Origin: Pseudomonas fluorescens
GTDB lineage: Bacteria > Pseudomonadota > Gammaproteobacteria > Pseudomonadales > Pseudomonadaceae
DNA: 64,000 nucleotides
Assembly (NCBI RefSeq): GCF_000967965.1
Contig: NZ_LACC01000016.1
Span: 125,392 to 189,391 of the forward strand
Direction: 5' to 3'
The notes below the pieces were generated by a model. It searched no databases, was not told the DNA's origin, and was given only the letters and a program-made list of their open reading frames with translations. How positions within the stretch are numbered: the stretch's first letter is position 1; every line of letters starts with the position of its first letter. Both the position numbers and the translations under genes were made by a program. Of the stretch, positions 16,732 to 24,353 are shown piece after piece.

Positions 16732-17442
16732 ATGAGCATTTCGAAAAAAGTCATCGTAATCACCGGCGCATCCCAAGGTCTCGGCGACGGTATGGTCAAA
16801 GCCTTTCGTGAACTCGGTTACCGGATCGTCGCCACATCGCGCTCGATCAAACCATCCACCGATCCGGACATTCACACCGTGGCTGGTGACATCGGCGAAC
16901 CGGAAACCGCCCAGCGCGTCATCCGTGAAGCGATGTCCCGTTTCGGTCGCATCGACACCCTGGTCAACAACGCCGGGATCTTCATCGCCAAGCCGTTCAC
17001 CGCGTACACCGCAGAAGACTACGCCAATGTGTTGTCGGTGAACGTCAATGGCTTCTTCTACATCACCCAACTCGCCATCGCCGAGATGGAAAAGCAAGGC
17101 AGCGGCCACGTCGTCAACATCACCACCAGCCTGGTGGACCACGCCATCGACGGCGTGCCATCGGTGTTGGCTTCACTGACCAAGGGCGGCCTCAACGCGG
17201 CAACCAAATCCCTGGCCATCGAATACGCCAAGCGCGGGATCCGGGTGAACGCCGTCAGCCCGGGCATCATCAAGACCCCGATGCACGGCGAAGAAACCCA
17301 CGCCGCACTGGGCAATCTGCACCCGGTCGGGCACATGGGCGAGATCGATGATATTGCACAAGCGGTCGTGTATCTGGACGGCGCCAAGTTCGTTACTGGC
17401 GAAATCCTGCACGTGGACGGTGGTCAGAGCGCGGGACACTGA
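16732..17442 (+). CDS. SDR-family oxidoreductase lacking the canonical catalytic Tyr
   Basis: A 236-residue Rossmann protein with a TGASQGLGDGM cofactor loop, a NNAG motif (LVNNAGIF) and VNAVSPGIIKTPM after the active site. The usual YxxxK is replaced by ASLTK: the lysine is kept (SVLASLTKGGLNAATKS) but alanine sits where the catalytic tyrosine should be. It may use another residue or not be a dehydrogenase. The ATG at 16732 is chosen because it starts the nucleotide-binding fold directly (MSISKKVIVITG); the longer frame overlaps the previous gene. A strong terminator follows. Confidence 0.85.
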   Translation: MSISKKVIVITGASQGLGDGMVKAFRELGYRIVATSRSIKPSTDPDIHTVAGDIGEPETAQRVIREAMSRFGRIDTLVNNAGIFIAKPFTAYTAEDYANVLSVNVNGFFYITQLAIAEMEKQGSGHVVNITTSLVDHAIDGVPSVLASLTKGGLNAATKSLAIEYAKRGIRVNAVSPGIIKTPMHGEETHAALGNLHPVGHMGEIDDIAQAVVYLDGAKFVTGEILHVDGGQSAGH

Positions 17443-17465
17443 ACGCGATTTTTCAAAGCCCGGAA

Positions 17466-17556
17466 ACAACGAAGCCCCTGCATTTCTGCAGGGGCTTCGT
17501 TTTGTATGGTGCGGCACCAGACGAACGGTAGATTTCGGCGGGACTAGGTTTTCTTA
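17466..17556. repeat. Direct repeat, copy 1, containing the SDR terminator
   Basis: The block starts with a 15-bp perfect hairpin (AACGAAGCCCCTGCA, loop TTTC) and T tract, then TATGGTGCGGCACCAGACG and a TTTCGGCGGGACTAGG tail. A copy lies at 18669-18757. The middle resembles a tRNA 3' end (compare TGGTGCCGGCACCAGG of tRNA-Thr at 28004). Confidence 0.8.
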
Positions 17557-18170
17557 CTTTTAGGTTCGTTCTTCATGAGTATTAGTGGGGTGTGCTTTTC
17601 TTGCATGTTAATTAGTGCTTCTCCGCGCATTATTTTAATAAAGCTTCGAAGAGTGTCAAAAGCAAAAAAGCCAAAGCATGGGGCAGTTACCAATGTAACC
17701 AACATGAATTTAGGCTCAAGATTTAATGGCTTTGCTAGTATCAAAGGTGAAACAGCCAGCAATGAGGCTAGAAAATATACTGTCAGGTATAATGTTTTCC
17801 GCCAGTTGCGTGACCATTTATCACTATACTTTTTTCGGAATTCAATTTTGTGATTTTGTTCACTAAGTACTACATATTTTCTGGCTAAGACATAGTCTTT
17901 AAGACTTTTGTCGGGGCTCGCAAGCGAGATTAAGTGAGCTATTTCCGATGCTTTTATTGATGATGTTCCTGCAACAGCATAATATCCACGCTCTATGGCT
18001 AGAGGATGTGGTTTTGGGGTTTGGTTAATATCCCAGAGGAACTCTTTGGCGAACCTATATTCATCTCTTAGTCTAAGCTTGCTTCCTGCGGAAAGCTCGT
18101 AGATTATTTTGGCTACCCCTAGTACGCCTATTACCGCAGTAAGGGTTTTTATAATTGTTTCTGCATCCAT
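17544..18170 (-). CDS. Hypothetical membrane protein between direct repeats
   Basis: A 208-residue protein from AT-rich sequence. A hydrophobic N-terminal helix (LTAVIGVLGVAKIIYEL) and two helices near 125-175 (TLYLTVYFLASLLAVSPLIL and FMLVTLVTAPCFGFFAF) flank a cytoplasmic charged domain rich in Lys and Arg. I do not recognise the family. An AGGAA Shine-Dalgarno precedes the ATG. Its 3' end overlaps one arm of a direct repeat whose other copy is beyond its 5' side, so it may be a discrete inserted unit. Confidence 0.7.
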   Translation of the reverse strand: MDAETIIKTLTAVIGVLGVAKIIYELSAGSKLRLRDEYRFAKEFLWDINQTPKPHPLAIERGYYAVAGTSSIKASEIAHLISLASPDKSLKDYVLARKYVVLSEQNHKIEFRKKYSDKWSRNWRKTLYLTVYFLASLLAVSPLILAKPLNLEPKFMLVTLVTAPCFGFFAFDTLRSFIKIMRGEALINMQEKHTPLILMKNEPKSKKT

Positions 18171-18668
18171 GATGACCGATTCCTGTGGTTCTATTTATCC
18201 TGGTGAATGTGATTTTTTTACTGTGGATCTGGATGAAACTAAGAGCTGGAATTGTGGACTTCCCACGCTCGGATGTTGTAGCGCATCCTGATATGTCTCA
18301 AAGACCTAGCGAAGGCCAAGTCATTGAGTTAAGCCTTTATAGAGGCGCAAACATTTAGTTAGAGATCTAACCACTATCTTCAAAACCATTGAGTGCAACC
18401 TTGCTCCAATTGCTGTTCTACGCTGAGGGCCGGTTTGTCGGATGGCCTCATGTAGCTTTCTCCAGGCAAAGAAAACCCGCACGATTTGAGCTTGTTGACT
18501 GGGTCAACCTAGGCTTGGCGGGTGTATTGGACGCATTTTAGGTTGCTGGAGGAGATCGTCAACGTCGCGCTGAAGTGAAATTGTAACCGGTCAGTCAGAT
18601 TTGGCGCGGGGGATAAGACGGTATCGACTGGGGCTGTTTGTAGCTGTTGGATTTCTGGGATACCAGAA
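18171..18668. other. AT-rich stretch with no supported gene
   Basis: No reading frame longer than about 60 codons has a start, ribosome site or recognisable product. The sequence probably contains the promoter of the leftward membrane-protein gene and remnant DNA. Confidence 0.5.
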
Positions 18669-18757
18669 ACAACAAAGCCCCCACATTTCTGTGGAGGCTT
18701 TGTTTTGTATGGTGCGGCACCAGACGAACGGTATGTTTCGGCGAGACTAGGTTTTTC
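18669..18757. repeat. Direct repeat, copy 2
   Basis: Near-copy of 17466-17556. The hairpin stem differs by paired substitutions that keep most pairs (AACAAAGCC with GGCTTTGTT; CCACA with TGTGG), while the following 30 bp beginning TTTTGTATGGTGCGGCACC are identical. The two copies bracket about 1.1 kb containing one gene. Confidence 0.8.
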
Positions 18758-18985
18758 GGGCGTCTGGAGTTCGCTGGAAAACTCGGCGTACCCCAACTAG
18801 TAACTATAAATAAATCAGCTAGTTATGGCGTTCGGTGGAATCGAACTCGGGATTTTTTAGATGTCAGCACGTTGTCCGTCTGCAAGTAATTCAGAGCCGC
18901 ATACGGAATGGTAAACCTCCCGAATTCGAACGTTGTTGATCATCCCCTCCGTCGAGAATAGGTAGGAATCCGCCAAAAGCTGCCG

Positions 18986-19017
18986 TGGCGACAGGCAGCA
19001 GACGGCCAGAAGCTGCC
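18986..19017 (-). repeat. Dispersed 32-bp repeat, copy A (inverted relative to copy B)
   Basis: The complement of TGGCGACAGGCAGCAGACGG and the 12 bases after it matches the repeat at 21762-21793 at about 25 of 32 positions. A weaker relative lies at 24324-24352. Copies A and B face each other across the retron. Confidence 0.6.
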
Positions 19018-19209
19018 ATTCGCGAATGGCTCCCAGGGCTGAGAGAGGCTACACGGCACGCGTTCGTGCTCCGCTTGCATATCGCAGCGAAATAGACATT
19101 GAAGTCATTGGCCTTGATAGCACGCTGCCACCCGTCTATATTCCAGCAGCCGGCATGGAAACGTGCAAAATCTCGGCCTATAGGCTCGAAGCTCAACAGA
19201 CACGACCCC

Positions 19210-20055
19210 ATGGACACAAAAGAAAACTTCAATACCATATTAAATCTCATTGCTCGCCAGCCTTGGATTGGAGATAAAACTTCCGAGCTCAGCCATGTGC
19301 TATACGAGGAATGCAAATGCGCCAATTCCCGCGAGATGCTAATAAAAATCCTTGACAACTTCTCCTATCTATCAGCTCAAGAGTATAGCGAGAAATTAAA
19401 CTCGTTAGCTGAAGAAGTTATGTCCGAAGCTGGTTACGAGGATAACGCTCAGATAGTAGCAATGGCAGCTGACTCTGGCCCAGACAGCTCGCAAGAGCTT
19501 TTATATAACTTAAAATATATTTTCACCAAAAGGGAGTGGCATAGCTTTTGCGGTGTGAATACGTTTGGCGGGGCTCTAAAAAACTTTAAACGCACTGGGC
19601 GTAAAAAAATCTATATTATTGATGACTTTGTTGGTTCAGGCCAGACCGTCATAGGGCGCTATAAAGAGCTAACAAGTGTTTTCACTAATGCAGGTGTGGC
19701 CGATTTTTCGATTGCTTTCAAAGTGTTAGTTTCAACTCTTCACGGTGTTGAGGCAGTTAGGGCGGCTGGAATCGAAATCTCTGCTCAACTCATAATTAAA
19801 AAGGCCATTGATGGATGTTTTCCGGAAGAGGTTGCGGCTCAATACCGATCCTTGATGGATGATTTAGAATCAGGTCTTTCCCAAGATTATGAAGGCATAA
19901 AGCTGCCAAAGCTTGGGTACAACGGCGCTCAGGCCGCTTACTGTCGAGAGGCTGCGAATACTCCGAATAGCGTATTTCCTATTTTTTGGTGGCCATTTTA
20001 TATTGACAATCAAAAACGAAAAACCATGCTTCACAGAGCTATGAGGGATGCATGA
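19210..20055 (+). CDS. Phosphoribosyltransferase-like retron effector
   Basis: A 281-residue protein; the ATG at 19210 (MDTKENFNTIL) is preferred to an upstream in-frame start because the fold begins there. The 13-residue PRPP-binding motif of type I phosphoribosyltransferases is clear at IYIIDDFVGSGQTV (about 136-149), with a hydrophobic beta strand leading into the two acidic residues. It overlaps the winged-helix gene by 4 bp, and a retron RNA and reverse transcriptase follow. As I recall, PRTase plus winged-helix proteins define the type III class of retron systems, where such a protein is the likely toxin or effector. The reaction it catalyses is unknown. Confidence 0.8.
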   Translation: MDTKENFNTILNLIARQPWIGDKTSELSHVLYEECKCANSREMLIKILDNFSYLSAQEYSEKLNSLAEEVMSEAGYEDNAQIVAMAADSGPDSSQELLYNLKYIFTKREWHSFCGVNTFGGALKNFKRTGRKKIYIIDDFVGSGQTVIGRYKELTSVFTNAGVADFSIAFKVLVSTLHGVEAVRAAGIEISAQLIIKKAIDGCFPEEVAAQYRSLMDDLESGLSQDYEGIKLPKLGYNGAQAAYCREAANTPNSVFPIFWWPFYIDNQKRKTMLHRAMRDA

Positions 20056-20396
20056 TTAAATACACTACGCCCAGCATGCTTCGTGCAGACTTTGTGATAA
20101 TGAAAGTTTTGCAGGAGTCATTATCCGGCTTGCAACCATATACAATATTAAAACGCAGCAAGCTCTCTGGCGAAATATTCTTCAAGGTGTTCAGCGCTCT
20201 AGCTGCAAAGAAATTAATAGTTGAACACGACTCTCTTATTCACTTAAGTCCGGCAGGAAGAGAAGTATTTTTAGCAGGTTCCGGAAGGGTGCTATCAGGC
20301 CGAAAAAGCTGGCGACAAGTCCCTAGCGAAATGAAAGGTCGCAAAATTCGAGTTGACGACTTCTACGTGCCTAACATCTATCTACTAGATCAATGA
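20052..20396 (+). CDS. Winged-helix DNA-binding protein of the retron operon
   Basis: A 114-residue basic protein. Residues 10-75 form a likely winged helix: three helices (ADFVIMKVLQE, PYTILKRSKL, GEIFFKVFSALAAKKLI) and a beta wing (VEHDSLIHLSPAGREVFL). It is translationally coupled (ATGA) to the PRTase gene. In tripartite retrons the accessory protein either regulates the effector or forms part of the complex with msDNA; which applies here is inference. Confidence 0.72.
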   Translation: MIKYTTPSMLRADFVIMKVLQESLSGLQPYTILKRSKLSGEIFFKVFSALAAKKLIVEHDSLIHLSPAGREVFLAGSGRVLSGRKSWRQVPSEMKGRKIRVDDFYVPNIYLLDQ

Positions 20397-20450
20397 CCTA
20401 GGACATAATAGAATTTGTTTTTTTGTTTGAATTTCTGTATTCTCACCTTC

Positions 20451-20665
20451 GCCCACAGAGGCTAGTACGTTGGAGTGCAGTCGCTCCCTAGGTTAAGGTG
20501 TCCGATAACCGATATTGCAACCACTGGCGGTGAAGCATACCAGTGGCTGCAATGCTACAACGCTTCGCGTTTCCGCAAACCGCAAGGCGCACAAAAGCGG
20601 GCTTCGCCCACTTCCGCACGCCTCGCGGTTTAGAGCGCAAGTCTAGAAGGTAGCCATCTGTGGGC
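20451..20665 (+). ncRNA. Retron msr-msd RNA
   Basis: GCCCACAGAGGCTA (20451-20464, a1) pairs over 14 bp with TAGCCATCTGTGGGC (20651-20665, a2) with one bulged A, ending 5 bp before the reverse-transcriptase ATG. After a1 come two small hairpins of the msr: GGAGTGCAGTCGCTCC (20472-20487) and GGTTA/TAACC (20491-20510). Next are a 13-position stem with one mismatch (20515-20552, TTGCA-CCACTGG arms) and a long msd hairpin (20563-20641) with AAACCGC/GCGGTTT, AGGCG/CGCCT and a GGGC-TTC-GCCC tip. G20465, directly after a1, is the likely branching guanosine. Confidence 0.85.
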
Positions 20666-20670
20666 TTATT

Positions 20671-21699
20671 ATGAAAATAATAAATGAATGGAAGCACTTT
20701 TTTTTAAGTCGCGGAATCCCTCAAAAGACAATAGATCAATACCTTGATCAAATAAAGTCACTTACAGCATCTAACTCTCCAATCATATTCGAGGTTGAGC
20801 ACTTATCCCTGTTGCTTGGAATAGAGTATTTAACCATCCAGGCAATGATAAACGGAACCCCCAGATTTTATAGGGAGTTCACTATTAAAAAAAGAACTGG
20901 CGGTAATCGTACTATACATGCCCCCTACCCCAGTCTTCTTCAATGCCAGGATTGGATCTACCAAAATATCCTTCTCAACTGCGCCGTTCATGATAACGCG
21001 CACGGCTACATTCCTAAACGATCAATTTTCACTAACGCAAGCCCCCATCTTAACTGCAAAGTTTTGCTTAAGATGGATCTAAAAGACTTTTTCCCATCAA
21101 TAGGAATTGGTTGGGTAATAAATCTTTTCTCAGGGCTTGGTTATTCGCACGGCGTGTCATACGCACTGGCGTCTTTATGTTGCAACAAGGGCTGCTTGGT
21201 TCAGGGCGCGTCTACAAGCCCCTACCTTACGAATATTCTGCTGCATGGGTTGGACGAACGACTGGCCAAATTAGCATCCAAGAGCAACTTGAAATATACC
21301 CGTTACGCTGATGATATGACCTTTTCAGGTGGCTACATCTCGAACAAACTGCCCGCACTTATAGAATCTATAGTGAGTGATTATGGGCTTGTAGTGAATG
21401 CTACAAAAACTAGATTAATGATAAACAAAAACAAAAAAATTGTTACAGGCCTGTCAGTTGCTGCTGACAAACTTAGAATTACTAGAGAGCTCCGGCGCTC
21501 CATAAAGCAGGCGGTGCACTATATCGAGCGATATGGCTTTCTCTCTCATGTGTCACAAGAAAAAATCAAAGACCCGTTTTACCTAGATTCTATTTTAGGA
21601 AAAGTTAATTTTTGGTTGCAAGCGGAACCTCATAGTTCCGATGCTAAGATTTGTCGCGACATATTACTACCCCATTTCGGTAAAAATTATCAGGCATAA
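20671..21699 (+). CDS. Retron reverse transcriptase
   Basis: A 342-residue reverse transcriptase with the catalytic box RYADDMTFSG (about 211-220), an upstream acidic motif LKMDLKDFFPSI, LVQGASTSPYLTN, and the retron-specific signatures NASPH (NAxxH, about 122) and VTGLSV (VTG, about 252). It has no maturase or endonuclease domain, so it is not a group II intron protein. It would copy the msd part of the RNA at 20451-20665 into branched msDNA. The gene is AT-rich and has no intergenic room after a2. Confidence 0.92.
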   Translation: MKIINEWKHFFLSRGIPQKTIDQYLDQIKSLTASNSPIIFEVEHLSLLLGIEYLTIQAMINGTPRFYREFTIKKRTGGNRTIHAPYPSLLQCQDWIYQNILLNCAVHDNAHGYIPKRSIFTNASPHLNCKVLLKMDLKDFFPSIGIGWVINLFSGLGYSHGVSYALASLCCNKGCLVQGASTSPYLTNILLHGLDERLAKLASKSNLKYTRYADDMTFSGGYISNKLPALIESIVSDYGLVVNATKTRLMINKNKKIVTGLSVAADKLRITRELRRSIKQAVHYIERYGFLSHVSQEKIKDPFYLDSILGKVNFWLQAEPHSSDAKICRDILLPHFGKNYQA

Positions 21700-22171
21700 C
21701 TACTTCGTAGAAATGTCTATAGCCCACCTTTTGCACTCCACTAACTTTACAAGGTGCTAACGACCGCTATTGGCCGATTTCTGCCTGTCGCCACCCTCAG
21801 TTAGGTGGCTTGGGGCTGGCGACCAGTTAAACATTGAGAGTTAGATGGAGTGATGGTGTTAAATCCAGTCAGGGATACGGCTATCGCCCCCTAATGTTCA
21901 GAAAATATGATCCGGGTACATCGAGGTAACTGACCATGGCCGTTTTGATGTTCTGCCCCGGCAGTGACCACTTCAGCGAAGCCTCTGCGCTGATAGAGGC
22001 GTTGTCCATATGGTTATGCACCCCTGCCGAACAAGGTCACGGTCCGATCCAGCACTCAGTGTCAGGCGGCAAACCTTCGGTTTCAGAAATCCACCGACGG
22101 ATGAGCAGCCGGCGCGACGAGTTGTTGTGATCGTCGAACAGACTCCGCTGTTCCGGCGAAGGCTCGACTTA
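21700..22171. other. No supported gene; contains repeat copy B
   Basis: A 32-bp dispersed repeat at 21762-21793 (ends CTGCCTGTCGCCA) lies here. A 64-codon frame at 21936-22130 has no recognisable product and is not accepted. The 22170-22176 edge carries a weak attC-like core (GCCTAAT on the minus strand) overlapping the stop of the next gene. Confidence 0.5.
21762..21793 (+). repeat. Dispersed 32-bp repeat, copy B
   Basis: Matches the complement of 18986-19017 at about 25 of 32 positions and, more weakly, 24324-24352. It lies just beyond the retron reverse transcriptase. Confidence 0.6.
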
Positions 22172-22729
22172 TTAGGCAGATTTCTGCACCCATACCAACA
22201 ACCAGTAAATAGACCAATAAAGCAAAGTTGATGCTCCAACAAACATCAGCCCCCAAACTACAGCGAGCTGAAGTTTGCTTGGCTGAATGGCGGGAGTAAT
22301 ATTTATGTACTTTGCCGCCATTTCATCTGACTTGCAGTGAGAGTGAATTTGACTCCATAAGCTAGGAGGAAAATACAAGTAAGAAATACTTATCTGCTCG
22401 CCAGGAACTAGGGTGGGAATAACTATCTCGGCTGAGTTATCTTTGCCTCTGATGATTTCATGTGCAAGTTGAGGGTGAATTTGAAAAGCCGGCAAGAAGT
22501 AATGACCAATGCGTACATTGTGCGCAGTTCTCTTCCCTGCATTGCGCACGACAATGCTGTGAGTATTGACGTTCGTGTTTTTTTCATCATGTAGAGGTAT
22601 TGCTGAGGAATGAACAAGATAGGTTATAAGTTTTGGCCTTGCCTCAAGGTAGCTCTTAACAATTAAGCCAACTATGGCTGTAAGAGCTGGCGCCAGCAGC
22701 TTGGCAAAGACATTAATATCAAATTCCAT
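22172..22729 (-). CDS. Cassette-encoded hypothetical membrane protein
   Basis: A 185-residue protein with an N-terminal hydrophobic segment (LAPALTAIVGLIVKSYL) and a C-terminal membrane helix (WGLMFVGASTLLYWSIYWLL); the 100 residues between form a beta-rich domain. Family not recognised. An AGGGA Shine-Dalgarno is 7 nt before the ATG, which itself starts 19 bp after the attC junction, the normal layout of an integron cassette gene without its own promoter. Confidence 0.72.
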   Translation of the reverse strand: MEFDINVFAKLLAPALTAIVGLIVKSYLEARPKLITYLVHSSAIPLHDEKNTNVNTHSIVVRNAGKRTAHNVRIGHYFLPAFQIHPQLAHEIIRGKDNSAEIVIPTLVPGEQISISYLYFPPSLWSQIHSHCKSDEMAAKYINITPAIQPSKLQLAVVWGLMFVGASTLLYWSIYWLLVWVQKSA

Positions 22730-22740
22730 CTATTTTCCCT

Positions 22741-22818
22741 GGCTAACGCTTGGTAAAGGGGCGGGCTTTAGCCCGTCCCGAGTGAGAGAAGCGAACGGCC
22801 TTGAACCGTTTGTTAGGG
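22741..22818 (-). other. Integron attC recombination site 1
   Basis: Read on the minus strand the site runs from CCCTAAC (R'') right after the stop region of the gene at 22820 to GTTAGCC (R') 16-20 bp before the next start codon. Between them are AACGGTTCAAGG and a central GGCGGGCTTTAGCCCGTCC-type hairpin. The region from AACAAACGGTTCAAG onward is shared with attC site 2, and AACAAAC is also how Vibrio cholerae repeats begin (from memory). Confidence 0.85.
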
Positions 22819-22819
22819 A

Positions 22820-23194
22820 TCATGAACCAATTACTGCTTTACATACAGGGCATGAGCGACTCTTTGTATTTACTCTGTTGGTTAGGCTCTTTTTGTTTTT
22901 TGAATCATAGCACGCGGAGCAGTATAGACCTTCTTCGCCTTCAAATTTATAGCAGCCCCATTTGATGGAGGGCTTCTGCTTGCTCTCTGGACTTGCGGCC
23001 TTTAAAGCTCGTAAATTTTCTGTTTGATTTGCAAGCTGGGTTTTTAGGTCTGCAATTTGAAGCTTCGCGTCAGCAAGCTCGTTCGATAGATCTGCTAGTA
23101 AATTTTTGAACTCCGCTTCCGACAGATTTTTAGATATGTCGCGAAGCCTGCTCACTATGGAGATGGAGTTGTTGATTGTTGATACGATATCCAT
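22820..23194 (-). CDS. Cassette-encoded coiled-coil zinc-ribbon protein
   Basis: A 124-residue protein. Residues 5-65 are a heptad-like coiled coil (LADLSNELADAKLQIADLKT), followed by a small zinc-ribbon-like domain with CSAC and CPVC pairs (YCSACYDS and RSCPVCKAV). Similar small proteins occur in integron cassettes and islands, with unknown function. An AAGGAGA Shine-Dalgarno precedes the ATG, and the reading frame starts 23-28 bp downstream of attC site 2. Confidence 0.75.
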   Translation of the reverse strand: MDIVSTINNSISIVSRLRDISKNLSEAEFKNLLADLSNELADAKLQIADLKTQLANQTENLRALKAASPESKQKPSIKWGCYKFEGEEGLYCSACYDSKNKKSLTNRVNTKSRSCPVCKAVIGS

Positions 23195-23216
23195 GGAGTC
23201 TCCTTGGATTCCTAGT

Positions 23217-23286
23217 GATTAAGCTAAGGGGCGCGCGGAACGCGGTCCCAGTGAGTGAAGCGAACGACTTGAACCGTTTGTTATGC
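23217..23286 (-). other. Integron attC recombination site 2
   Basis: On the minus strand it begins GCATAAC, followed by AAACGGTTCAAGTCGTTCGC, a CGCGTTCCGCGCG hairpin and GCCCCTTAGCTTAATC. The right core is degenerate (CTTAATC instead of GTTRRRY). Most of the body is shared with attC site 1. It lies between two cassette genes with the same spacing as site 1. Confidence 0.82.
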
Positions 23287-23293
23287 GTGCTTG

Positions 23294-24238
23294 CTAGCTG
23301 CTTAATTTCGGTATTATTTCGAAGGCGTACTCATGTTGAGAATTTATAATGCTGTCGAGGACTTCATAATTTCCGTTCTCTAACTTAACCACAGGAAGTT
23401 TCACTGAGATCATGCCACTTTTACTATTATGAGCCACTTCAAAAAGCCATGCCAATGCGCCATGTTGATCTTGCTCATAGGAGGCGACAGACATTGGGAT
23501 CTCGGCATGCTCGGATTCCCATTCAAACTCGCAATCCAGACCAAGACGTACAAATTCGTCATCATAATAATAGTAAAGGGTATCTTCGCCAGCATTACTA
23601 AATGATGCCTTTCCCACGCCATCTTCGCTGGTCGCTGAGTTAAGTAAATCTTGCTTGTCTCTAACTGAAAGCCTGCATATATCCAATAATGAAATCATGT
23701 TTATTTTGTCTAGGGACCATATCTTGTCACCAAGCTCATGCTGTAGTGGCTTTAGCCCTAGCTTTGCAATTTGGCCTGGCCCAACATACGGCCTTATGCT
23801 GCGAATGTTTTTGATGTTTATATGATGATACAGGAAGATAAACTTTATAAAATCTAGTGGAATCCTTTCCGGCGATAGATCCTTTAATGTGACAAGAAAT
23901 ATTTTCGAGCCGGATTGTCCAGCTTTCTCCTTGATGCTGGAAGCAAAGTCTTTTCTAGAAACACATATAAGATGTTGAGCTCCAACATCTTCAATTTTTC
24001 CTAGCCAGCCACGGAAGGTATTGATGTCGACTTTAGAGTTGCGATCTTGTACTTCTACAATTGTAAGTGTCTCTCTGGGAGGCGATCCATTTCTTATCAC
24101 AATGTCACACTGAGCAGTGTGGCCTTGCGTTGAAGTCAACACCGGAAGAAATACGTTTTGTTCTATTCGTGCTGTAGGTGAGATAGAGCGCTCAATTATC
24201 TCTACAATCTTTTCAAGGTCATCACCTGGCTTGCTCAT
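23294..24238 (-). CDS. Cassette-encoded PD-(D/E)XK-like nuclease candidate
   Basis: A 314-residue protein. The N-terminal 100 residues have the pattern of a PD-(D/E)XK fold: GDDLEKIVEIIE helix, then CDIVIRNG (Asp) and TIVEVQDR (Glu-x-Gln) with the usual 18-residue spacing, then GWLGKIEDVGAQHLICVS. The remainder is an unrecognised, acidic alpha/beta region. Restriction-type or Mrr-like endonucleases are the nearest analogues; the gene might be defence-related. It is the first cassette in the leftward array, and no attI or IntI is visible beyond it. Confidence 0.65.
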   Translation of the reverse strand: MSKPGDDLEKIVEIIERSISPTARIEQNVFLPVLTSTQGHTAQCDIVIRNGSPPRETLTIVEVQDRNSKVDINTFRGWLGKIEDVGAQHLICVSRKDFASSIKEKAGQSGSKIFLVTLKDLSPERIPLDFIKFIFLYHHINIKNIRSIRPYVGPGQIAKLGLKPLQHELGDKIWSLDKINMISLLDICRLSVRDKQDLLNSATSEDGVGKASFSNAGEDTLYYYYDDEFVRLGLDCEFEWESEHAEIPMSVASYEQDQHGALAWLFEVAHNSKSGMISVKLPVVKLENGNYEVLDSIINSQHEYAFEIIPKLSS

Positions 24239-24323
24239 TCTTGCTTCTCAAAAGATTATCTGTGGGCAGTAAAGATTCAGCGCAACAGGTCGACGCTACC
24301 GATTTGCCACTAGTTTGTCCACA

Positions 24324-24352
24324 GGCTGCTTTTGGCCGTTTTCTGACCTTCG
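24324..24352 (+). repeat. Dispersed repeat, copy C (weak)
   Basis: GGCTGCTTTTGGCCGTTTTC and the nine bases after it resemble copies A and B. It lies between the cassette array and the recombinase operon. Confidence 0.4.
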
Positions 24353-24353
24353 T

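Noticed and set aside
18828..18853. tRNA T-arm-like GGTGGAATCGAACTCGGGA on the plus strand
   Set aside because: On the minus strand the T stem does not pair and no anticodon arm follows; probably a degenerate remnant or chance.
20671..21699. Group II intron maturase
   Set aside because: No maturase or HNH domain; the NAxxH and VTG motifs and the a1/a2 RNA point to a retron.
21936..22130. 64-codon gene after the retron
   Set aside because: No Shine-Dalgarno, no family match and located in a repeat-rich spacer.
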